This document shows, piece after piece, positions 1 to 6,107 of a DNA stretch of 6,617 nucleotides. The DNA lies in the NCBI GenBank assembly GCA_007117175.1, contig SKGZ01000180.1, forward strand, positions 1 through 6,617, read 5' to 3'. Both the position numbers and the translations under genes were made by a program. The DNA is from Bacteriovoracales bacterium (lineage in GTDB: Bacteria > Bdellovibrionota > Bacteriovoracia > Bacteriovoracales > Bacteriovoracaceae). Each line of letters starts with the position of its first letter. The stretch's first letter is position 1. The notes beneath the pieces were generated by a model. That model was not told the origin of the DNA. It saw only the letters and a list, made by a program, of their open reading frames with translations, and did not search any database.

Positions 1-39
1 AAAAAAATATTTTAAAAAATAAACTTAGTCTTGAATAAA
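1..39 (+). other. AT-rich leader before plsC
   Basis: This short stretch is nearly all A and T, as expected near a promoter, but no -35/-10 pair with good spacing and no Shine-Dalgarno can be made out. The plsC promoter may lie to the left of the window. Confidence 0.3.
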
Positions 40-795
40 ATGAAATTACTATCAAGCCTCGTCTGGACCCCTTTTGGCTATGCCCTTGGCTCTATTGGGA
101 TTATATTTATCATTCCAACCTGTTTTCTTGTCATACTACCTCTCAAACAACGACTGAATATTTTGATTTACCTATGGCAAGCATTTGCCATATGGGTCTG
201 CACCTTCTGTTTTGCATGTCGTTTTCAATTTTTTGATCGACGCAATAAAGAAGATCAAAGAAGACTTGCCCCAGGGCTTTACATTGGAAATCATCAAAGT
301 TACACCGACATCCCTGTGAATCTTATGACTTTTCAAGTCCCATCGATCATGAAAAAACAAGTTTTAAGAATACCACTCATTGGTTTACTAGGCCTAATGG
401 CAGGAGCTGTCAGTGTCGATCGCCAAAAAAAAGAATCTCGTAAAAAAGCCTTTGATGCTGTCATGGACAGAGTTAAAACAGGGTTACCTATTCAATTCTA
501 CCCAGAGGGAACAAGGAATCCAGACATTAAGAATGGACCTCTTAATTATGAAAAAATAAAAAAAACATTACTATTGAGTGCTTTTGATCACAATATTCCC
601 GTGACTGCTGTCAGTCTTTACAATACAGAGAAAATTATCGGTCCCTTTGGCTTAATTCACCCTTTCATCACAGTCGGTCAAATTATTCATCCTGTTCTCT
701 ATCCATCTGATTATGAATGTGCAGAAGACTTTGCTAAAGCTTGTTGGCAAAAAGTCATTGATGGTTATTTAGAGTTAAAACAATCAATCGAATAA
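40..795 (+). CDS. plsC: 1-acyl-sn-glycerol-3-phosphate acyltransferase (PlsC/LPLAT family)
   Basis: The 251-residue product is a membrane-bound lysophospholipid acyltransferase. Family members transfer an acyl chain to the sn-2 position of lysophosphatidic acid, giving phosphatidic acid for phospholipid synthesis at the inner membrane. All four family blocks are visible: NHQSYTD with catalytic His85 and Asp90, a VDR block at about 126-128, FYPEGTRN at about 153-160, and IPVTAVSL at about 186-193. Hydrophobic segments at about 11-35 and 41-65 before the first block would anchor the enzyme. The length is normal for the family. The ATG at 40 is preferred; a TTG at 31 in the same frame would add three residues, and neither has a clear Shine-Dalgarno. 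The gene is convergent with truB, and its last 31 bases overlap truB's 3' end. The exact acceptor cannot be read from sequence, so another lysophospholipid or an ornithine-lipid type substrate remains possible. Confidence 0.88.
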   Translation: MKLLSSLVWTPFGYALGSIGIIFIIPTCFLVILPLKQRLNILIYLWQAFAIWVCTFCFACRFQFFDRRNKEDQRRLAPGLYIGNHQSYTDIPVNLMTFQVPSIMKKQVLRIPLIGLLGLMAGAVSVDRQKKESRKKAFDAVMDRVKTGLPIQFYPEGTRNPDIKNGPLNYEKIKKTLLLSAFDHNIPVTAVSLYNTEKIIGPFGLIHPFITVGQIIHPVLYPSDYECAEDFAKACWQKVIDGYLELKQSIE

Positions 796-1715
796 GAATG
801 AAGGTTGATCACCATTCTAAGCTTTTTTTGTTCAATCTGAGCCAACCCTAGATTTTTATTCTCATGGGTACAGCACCAATAATAAGGTGAGTTTTTTATT
901 GGCCTTTGATAATGAATTGTTCTGCCAACAGATAAGGACTGAGTCTCTTCAGCAGCTAAGCTCAGAATCGGCATTGGGAATGAGTCTTCAAGTGACCTCA
1001 AGTGCAGTTGGAGAAACTCTTCACGATTAACAGGCCAATTCTCTTGCAGTAAACCTTGGTCAAAAGTAAAAGGACCAATGGCCAATCTTCTTAACTCTGT
1101 CAAATGACCTAAAGTGCCAAGCTTTTGAACACAGTCCTCAAATAAAGTCCGGATATAGGTCCCAGATGAAACCTTTGCCTGTAAACTCATATAGGGAAAT
1201 TGAAACTCAGTAATTTTTAAGTCACTCACTATTCTTAAGACTGGAGCTTTTTTAATGAAGACCCCTTCCCTGGCCCATTGGTGAAGTTTGCGACCTTGGT
1301 ACTTTACTGCTGAAAAATAAGGAGGAACTTGCCAATACTCTCCGCTGAAATCATCAATCAATTGTTGGTGAATAAAATCTTGGCTAAATTGACCAATCAC
1401 TTCTTCCAAAAAGGCGCTACGATCTTCTTGTATCACCTTCCCAGTCAGATCTGCTGAGTCTGTCTGAATACCTAAAAGCCCTCGTGCCAAATAAGTCTTA
1501 TCATAGTAATCATGTAAGTAATCATTAAGCTTAGTGGCAGCACCAAAGGCCAGTAAAAGCACTCCGTCAGCAAAAGGATCTAAGGTCCCAATATGACCTA
1601 TTCTTTCTCCTTTGATGAGGCAGTTTCTTTTAAAGTATCTAACCACATCTTGAGAGGACCATTCTAAAGGTTTAATGACATTAAGGATGCCACAGACTGT
1701 TTTATCGTTACTCAT
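765..1715 (-). CDS. truB: tRNA pseudouridine(55) synthase TruB
   Basis: The 316-residue product isomerises U55 to pseudouridine in the T-loop of tRNAs and, by family knowledge, also acts as a tRNA folding chaperone. The catalytic motif is GHIGTLDPFADGVL at 40-53, with Asp46 as the nucleophile. Further family blocks are KTYLARGLLG from about 73 (Tyr75), QVPPYFSAVKYQGRKLH from about 129, and SSGTYIRTL at 183-191 with the conserved Arg189. The C-terminal 70 residues would be the PUA-like RNA-binding region and are weakly conserved. Where most homologs have Thr or Ser after the motif's Ala, this one has Asp50. The ATG at 1715 is chosen because homology begins just after it (CGILNVIKP). A TTG at 1760 would add 15 unrelated residues lying over rbfA. 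The start sits in ATGAGTAA, which overlaps the rbfA stop by 8 bases, and no good Shine-Dalgarno is visible, so translation is probably coupled. It appears to be the last gene of the cluster. Confidence 0.95.
   Translation of the reverse strand: MSNDKTVCGILNVIKPLEWSSQDVVRYFKRNCLIKGERIGHIGTLDPFADGVLLLAFGAATKLNDYLHDYYDKTYLARGLLGIQTDSADLTGKVIQEDRSAFLEEVIGQFSQDFIHQQLIDDFSGEYWQVPPYFSAVKYQGRKLHQWAREGVFIKKAPVLRIVSDLKITEFQFPYMSLQAKVSSGTYIRTLFEDCVQKLGTLGHLTELRRLAIGPFTFDQGLLQENWPVNREEFLQLHLRSLEDSFPMPILSLAAEETQSLSVGRTIHYQRPIKNSPYYWCCTHENKNLGLAQIEQKKLRMVINLHSYSIDCFNSK
795..829 (+). terminator. possible Rho-independent terminator of plsC
   Basis: Immediately after the plsC stop, AGAAT (795-799) can pair with ATTCT (814-818). 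GGT (803-805) can pair with ACC (811-813) around a TGATC loop, leaving a three-base GAA bulge in the left arm. Seven Ts follow at 823-829. The stem is short, bulged, and four bases away from the T-run, so it would be a weak terminator. It lies wholly inside the 3' coding part of truB on the other strand. Confidence 0.4.
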
Positions 1716-2052
1716 CGAGTTTTTGTTTAAGCAGATCTTCGATTCTCTTTTGATCCTCAAATTGAGAATTATAAAAAAAATTCAAAACAGGAGTGTGTCG
1801 TAATTTCATATTCTGAGAAAGCAAAGTTCGCAAATGCCCTCTCATTCCCTCAATGGCCTTTTTACAATCCCCACGTTTAGCAGGGTTGAAAGTATCCCAA
1901 TAGACCTTTGCAACAGAAAAGTCTTTATTTAACTCCACTGCTGTCACTGAAACAAATTGTACTCTTGTATCAGAAACATCACATCTCGAAATATGATTGA
2001 GCTCATGTAGAATTTTCTCTTGATACTTTTCTTTACTATACTGTACTGCCAT
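1708..2052 (-). CDS. rbfA: 30S ribosome-binding factor RbfA
   Basis: The 114-residue product is a small KH-fold protein that binds the immature 30S subunit and assists 16S rRNA 5'-end maturation and cold adaptation. Family signs are the N-terminal helix with ILHELNHI, the strand SVTAVELNKDFSVAKVYW, the helix around GMRGHLRTLL, and the typical LRHTPVLNFFYNSQF block followed by an RIEDLL helix. Length is typical. The usual AxG kink preceding the conserved Arg reads M-R-G here, so its Ala is replaced by Met. The ATG at 2052 lies 4 bases after the infB stop. Upstream there is only a weak GTGAG, so translation probably depends on ribosomes finishing infB. The 3' end overlaps truB by 8 bases. Position between infB and truB agrees with the common cluster order. 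Confidence 0.94.
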   Translation of the reverse strand: MAVQYSKEKYQEKILHELNHISRCDVSDTRVQFVSVTAVELNKDFSVAKVYWDTFNPAKRGDCKKAIEGMRGHLRTLLSQNMKLRHTPVLNFFYNSQFEDQKRIEDLLKQKLDE

Positions 2053-2056
2053 AAAC

Positions 2057-4654
2057 TCACAACGTCTGATCTTGTCCTATTAATGTTCTCTTTTTTTCTT
2101 CAAGTTGATACGCTTCTAGAACATCATCAACCTTAACATCATTGTAGTTTTCAATTCCAATACCACACTCAAGACCATTTTTAACTTCTTTGACATCATC
2201 TTTTAGTCTTTTCAGTGAAGATAACTTACCATCATAAACGATCTTGCCCTCTCTCAAAAGACGAACACTGCAACCTTTTTCAATTTTACCGTCAACAACA
2301 AATGAACCCGCAATTGTTCCAACTTTAGGAATAGAGAAAGTTTCTCGAACTTGGGCCCTACCAATATACTTCTCGACAACCTCTGGAGCAAGCAGCCCCT
2401 CTAAAGCTAATTTCACTTGATCAATCAATTCATAAATAATGGAGTATGTTTTAATATCAACACCTTTTTGTTCTGCTAGTTTTCGAGCAGAGGTGACAGG
2501 TCTCATATTAAAACCTAATATATATCCCTTCACTGAACTGGCTAGCATCACATCATTGTCATTAATGGGTCCAGCTCCTCCACCAATCACTTCCACTCCA
2601 ACTTCATTATTGCCTAAGCTTTCAATTGAGTTTTTCACCGCCTCATAAGATCCAATCACATCAGCCCGAACAATTAACTTAAGAACTTTCTTCTCTCCAT
2701 CTTCAGCTTGAGTATCAGCAAAAAAGTCCTCTAAAGTTAACTTTTTTGTACCAGCGCTTTCGAGTGCTTTTCTTTCGTCAATTCTGTGCTGTTTAATCTT
2801 ATTGGCTTCACGCTCACTGGCCACAACATTGAAGAGATCTCCTGGATTGACGACAGCCTCCATTCCTAAAATCTGAACAGGAGTCGATGGTCCAGCTTGT
2901 TTTAAGTTTTTACCTTCAAAATCAATTAGGCTGCGAGCACGTCCAGTGCATTCACCAATAATGAGGTTGTCTCCCTTGGAAAGAGTTCCTTTTTGCACAA
3001 GAACTGTACAAACAGGTCCTCGACCCGATTCAATTTTAGATTCAATCACAACACCCTCAGCAGCTCCTTTCTGACTTGCTCGCAATTCCAGCATTTCAGA
3101 TTGCAAGTAAATAGCTTCCAAGAGTTTGTCAACTCCATCACCATTCAATGCAGAAACAGGAACAAACAAAGTATCTCCTCCCCATTCTTCCGGAGTAATG
3201 CCAAACTCCATAAGTTCTTGCTTAACGCGATCAGGGTTGGCCTCTGACTTATCCATCTTATTGATAGCAACAATCATTGGGACTTGAGCATTTTGAATAA
3301 ACTTAATGGACTCCTTAGTTTGAGGCATAACACCATCATCAGCAGCGACAACCAAAACAACCACATCTGTCACATTAGCACCTCTTTGTCTCATGGAAGC
3401 GAAAGCAGCATGTCCGGGTGTATCTAAAAAAGTTAAAGTCCCCTCTTTAACATTCACACTATAAGCACCAATGTGCTGAGTAATCCCTCCTGCTTCACCT
3501 GAAGCGACCTTGGTTCGTCTGATATAGTCCAGCAATGTCGTCTTGCCGTGATCCACATGGCCCATAATAGTTATGATGGGATTTCTCGCAGGAAGATTTT
3601 CTGCTGGCTCATTGGCAGCAGTTAATATTTCTTCTTCATCAAAGGCCCTGTCCTCAACACGATAATTCCAGAGACTGGCTAGTTCTTGAGCTAGCTGGAT
3701 TCCAATGTAATCATTTTCTTCTATCAAAAGATTGAGCTGCAAAGCCTTATTGGCAAATTTTTCAAACTTTTGACTTAATTTTTGTGCAAGGTCTTTTGCC
3801 CATGCCCCCCCATGAAGGTGAATAACTCTCTTATTGTCTTTAACCTCAGTGATTTTTGTTTTCTTAGTCTCCCCCACATAGACTTTTTTCTTGCGCGCAG
3901 GAGTATAAGTCGCTCGTCCCACAATCCCATGGGCAAATTTCAACTCTTCCTCAGCTCTTAAAAGATTAATATCTTTATTCTTCTCTGCGCCTTTCTTATT
4001 AACAATGGCAGCTAAGTCTCCAATTCTTTTTTTCCGCCCTTTACTGTGATCAGAATCGTCATCAAGTGAAGGCTCATCAACTTTATTAAATTTCTTATGA
4101 TGATTTTGCTTGGCTTGCTCTTCTGTTTCCTCCGGTACAAAAACAGGAGTAAAGGTGTGCATTTTTTCTTGAAAGATTTTGGCCTTTTTCTCAATAGTTT
4201 TTTCCGGCGTTGCGACCTCTGTTTTAGGTCTAGAGACGACCTCGAGACCTCGAGGACGATCTTCATTATAGACCTCATTTTTGTTTTCAGTCTGCTCTGC
4301 TGAAGAACGGGGCAGCTCACTTTCAGAAGCCCCCGCCTTTCTCTTAATAGTGGCGGCACCTAAGACATGCTGTGGTTCTTCAACTTCTTGATTGGCAACA
4401 GTGGTGGTTTTCTTTTTGGTCACCTTTTTCACTGTAGTCTTTTTCTTAGCAACCTTCTTTTTAGTCACTTTTTTAGTTGTCTTTTTCTCTTCAACTTTCT
4501 TAGGGGCCAGAGCATCTAATGCTTGTTTTTCCTCTTCATCAGTGAGTGCAACCATGTGATTTCTTACACTAAACCCCTGCTCCCTTAGTTTCTCTACTAA
4601 GTCCACGGCACTCATCTCTAAGTCTTTTGCTAGCTCAAATACTTTCTTACCCAT
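2057..4654 (-). CDS. infB: translation initiation factor IF-2
   Basis: The 865-residue GTPase delivers fMet-tRNA to the 30S subunit and promotes 50S joining. Domains in order are: an IF2_N helical domain (about 3-45); a lysine/threonine-rich stretch (58-84); a long charged, probably disordered linker (85-235); a second IF2_N-like pre-G region (about 277-340); the G domain (about 358-520); domain II (about 530-620); domain III (about 655-750); and the C-terminal initiator-tRNA domain (about 762-850). GTPase motifs are complete: G1 GHVDHGKT 365-372, G2 GGITQHIG 389-396, G3 DTPGH 411-415 with the catalytic His415, G4 NKMD 465-468, and G5 SAL 501-503. The C-terminal ECGIGIENYND (829-839) is the conserved fMet-recognition block. 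The ATG at 4654 follows a purine-rich AAGGA...GAG ribosome site. The gene is 16 bases after nusA. The N-terminal part is typical of long-form IF2. I see no good evidence for an internal start. Confidence 0.98.
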   Translation of the reverse strand: MGKKVFELAKDLEMSAVDLVEKLREQGFSVRNHMVALTDEEEKQALDALAPKKVEEKKTTKKVTKKKVAKKKTTVKKVTKKKTTTVANQEVEEPQHVLGAATIKRKAGASESELPRSSAEQTENKNEVYNEDRPRGLEVVSRPKTEVATPEKTIEKKAKIFQEKMHTFTPVFVPEETEEQAKQNHHKKFNKVDEPSLDDDSDHSKGRKKRIGDLAAIVNKKGAEKNKDINLLRAEEELKFAHGIVGRATYTPARKKKVYVGETKKTKITEVKDNKRVIHLHGGAWAKDLAQKLSQKFEKFANKALQLNLLIEENDYIGIQLAQELASLWNYRVEDRAFDEEEILTAANEPAENLPARNPIITIMGHVDHGKTTLLDYIRRTKVASGEAGGITQHIGAYSVNVKEGTLTFLDTPGHAAFASMRQRGANVTDVVVLVVAADDGVMPQTKESIKFIQNAQVPMIVAINKMDKSEANPDRVKQELMEFGITPEEWGGDTLFVPVSALNGDGVDKLLEAIYLQSEMLELRASQKGAAEGVVIESKIESGRGPVCTVLVQKGTLSKGDNLIIGECTGRARSLIDFEGKNLKQAGPSTPVQILGMEAVVNPGDLFNVVASEREANKIKQHRIDERKALESAGTKKLTLEDFFADTQAEDGEKKVLKLIVRADVIGSYEAVKNSIESLGNNEVGVEVIGGGAGPINDNDVMLASSVKGYILGFNMRPVTSARKLAEQKGVDIKTYSIIYELIDQVKLALEGLLAPEVVEKYIGRAQVRETFSIPKVGTIAGSFVVDGKIEKGCSVRLLREGKIVYDGKLSSLKRLKDDVKEVKNGLECGIGIENYNDVKVDDVLEAYQLEEKKRTLIGQDQTL
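4403..4483 (-). repeat. lysine/threonine-rich low-complexity repeat in IF-2
   Basis: Residues 58-84 of IF-2 are almost entirely Lys, Thr and Val. The heptad KKVTKKK occurs twice (61-67 and 76-82), with KKVAKKK between (67-73). At DNA level the plus strand shows repeated CTTTTT and AGTCAC/GGTCACC units. The composition resembles histone-H1-like basic tails and suggests a flexible RNA- or ribosome-binding segment. This is an interpretation; only the composition and repetition are directly seen. Confidence 0.7.
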
Positions 4655-4660
4655 AGAACA

Positions 4661-4672
4661 CTCTTTTTCCTT
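4661..4672 (-). promoter_or_regulatory. ribosome binding site of infB
   Basis: Read on the minus strand, this is AAGGAAAAAGAG before the infB ATG at 4654. AAGGA lies 13 bases from the start, rather far, while the AGAG part lies 6 bases away. The first AA belongs to the nusA TAA stop codon (4673-4671), so nusA termination and infB ribosome recruitment occupy the same bases. Confidence 0.55.
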
Positions 4673-6089
4673 ACTTTAATTTAAATGCTGCTAATTCTTC
4701 TCTTAGCCTGCGCTCTGCTTCTGAGAACTTATGTGCATCGTCAGCACCGCTTCCTGCCCTTGTCGAACCATCGCTTTGGTAAGCACCTTCTCCGGGAATT
4801 GCAGATGCAGAAATAATCTCTTCTCCTTCATCCAGATCAAGCTGTAAACTCGCCTCTTCAACGGCTTGGGAGGCAAGTTCTTTATAGTTTTTTGCCTCCT
4901 CTTCATTGCAAGCTATGATTCTGCGAATCTCATCTATATCAGCTGCGCTCAAGTCAATAATTGACATGATTCCAGACTGAACAAACATCTGAGCGACTGT
5001 TTCATTGACTCCATCCAGCTGAATTAGATTCTCAACAGCCAGCTTCACTCTTTCTTGTAATTTAGCTTTAGAAACAATATTAATTTTCCACCCTAGCAAC
5101 ATCGCTGCTAATCGAACATTCTGCCCCCTTCGCCCAATGGCCAGCGACAGTTGATCCTCTTCCACAATCACATCCAATATTCTTTCCTCTTTGTTCATAT
5201 TCAAAGAAGTAATTTCTGCAGGTGAAAGTGCTGCTCGAGCATAGGTCTCCAAATCACCAGACCAGCGAACAATATCAATCTTTTCACCTTGGAGCTCATT
5301 AACAATCTGCTGCACTCTGGAGCCCTTCATTCCAACGCATGCTCCAACCGGATCGATATCACGATCAGGTGTAAAAACGGCCATTTTAGCACGATGCCCT
5401 GGCTCTCTCGCAGCTGCTTTAATCTCAATGGTGCCATCTTGAATTTCGGGAACTTCCATTTCAAAAAGCTTAACTAAAAACAAGGGTGAGGTTCGACTGA
5501 GTCGTATTTCAGGACCACGATTAGTCATCACTACTTCTGAAAGGTAGGCCTGAATACGATCTCCTTGTTTGAAGTTTTCTCCATAAATAATCTCTCTTCT
5601 CGGTAAAATGGCATCAGCCTTTCCTAAGTCGACCATTACGTTTCCACGCTCTAGTCTGCGAGCTATTCCGGTGACTAAGTCTCCTTCTCTATGCTTGAAT
5701 TCAGAAAATAAAATGTCCCTTTCAGCATCCCGGACTTTTTGAAAAATGATTTGCTTAGCAGTTTGGATATCAACTCGAGAAAACATGGGGTTTTCAATTT
5801 TAATTCCTAGTTGATCACCTAGCTCTGCATCTTCGTCTAATTCCTTAGCTGCATTATAGTCAATTTCAGTAATTGAGTCTTTGACACTATCGACAACATT
5901 TTTAAATTGAAAAATTTCAACTTCTCCCTCGGCTTCATTATACTTAGCCTCAAACTCACCTTGAATTCCAAACTTCTTTCGAGCAGTTACAATAAAAGCT
6001 TGTTCAATAGCACCAATCACAATCTCTCTTTTGATACCGCGATCTTTACCTAACTGTTCAATGACTCTCCCAATTTCTGAAAAATCCAC
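4671..6089 (-). CDS. nusA: transcription termination/antitermination factor NusA
   Basis: The 472-residue product binds RNA polymerase and nascent RNA and modulates pausing, intrinsic termination, antitermination and rRNA transcription. Domains in order: NTD that contacts polymerase (about 1-133), S1 domain (about 135-195), KH1 (about 228-277, GMKG loop 253-256) and KH2 (about 305-340, GRRG loop 319-322). The REPGHRAKMAV block starting at 228 is a family hallmark. After KH2 there is one helix-hairpin-helix-like repeat (about 357-407), then an acidic segment, a Gly/Ser-rich linker (about 430-450) and a short charged terminal helix. E. coli NusA instead has two acidic repeats and is slightly longer. 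The GTG at 6089 is chosen because AAGGAG ends 5 bases before it; the earlier in-frame GTG at 6095 would overlap that site. The gene lies 18 bases after rimP and 16 before infB, implying co-transcription. In other bacteria NusA is known to affect its own operon; no such site is visible here. Confidence 0.95.
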   Translation of the reverse strand: MDFSEIGRVIEQLGKDRGIKREIVIGAIEQAFIVTARKKFGIQGEFEAKYNEAEGEVEIFQFKNVVDSVKDSITEIDYNAAKELDEDAELGDQLGIKIENPMFSRVDIQTAKQIIFQKVRDAERDILFSEFKHREGDLVTGIARRLERGNVMVDLGKADAILPRREIIYGENFKQGDRIQAYLSEVVMTNRGPEIRLSRTSPLFLVKLFEMEVPEIQDGTIEIKAAAREPGHRAKMAVFTPDRDIDPVGACVGMKGSRVQQIVNELQGEKIDIVRWSGDLETYARAALSPAEITSLNMNKEERILDVIVEEDQLSLAIGRRGQNVRLAAMLLGWKINIVSKAKLQERVKLAVENLIQLDGVNETVAQMFVQSGIMSIIDLSAADIDEIRRIIACNEEEAKNYKELASQAVEEASLQLDLDEGEEIISASAIPGEGAYQSDGSTRAGSGADDAHKFSEAERRLREELAAFKLK

Positions 6090-6094
6090 AATCA

Positions 6095-6100
6095 CTCCTT
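6095..6100 (-). promoter_or_regulatory. Shine-Dalgarno of nusA, deciding the start
   Basis: The minus strand reads AAGGAG, then TGATT, then GTG (6089-6087). The five-base spacing is near ideal. The in-frame GTG at 6095 begins with the last G of this element, so it has no usable spacing and is unlikely to be the start. Confidence 0.75.
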
Positions 6101-6107
6101 ATTATTT

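Noticed and set aside
31..39. TTG 31 as the plsC start
   Set aside because: No Shine-Dalgarno before it, and an ATG lies three codons later; the difference is only three residues and cannot be settled from sequence.
730..756. Possible operon terminator after truB (minus strand TTTGC...GCAAA)
   Set aside because: Only five base pairs with a 12-base loop and no T-run following; below what would support a terminator.
1716..1760. Longer truB start at TTG 1760
   Set aside because: The 15 added residues have no TruB resemblance and would overlap rbfA by 53 bases; the ATG at 1715 aligns with the family start.
2439..3247. Plus-strand open frames of 69 and 84 codons opposite infB
   Set aside because: They are antisense to conserved IF-2 domains, and I saw no recognisable domain or other sign of coding in their products.
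4160..4162. Internal IF-2 start (Met165) giving a short IF-2 form as in E. coli
   Set aside because: No Shine-Dalgarno precedes this ATG, and I saw no other candidate good enough to report.
4012..4359. 115-codon open frame on the minus strand within the IF-2 linker
   Set aside because: It is the alternate frame of a lysine/glutamate-rich region. The product is an Arg/Lys/Leu-rich sequence with no recognisable domain, typical of a shadow frame.
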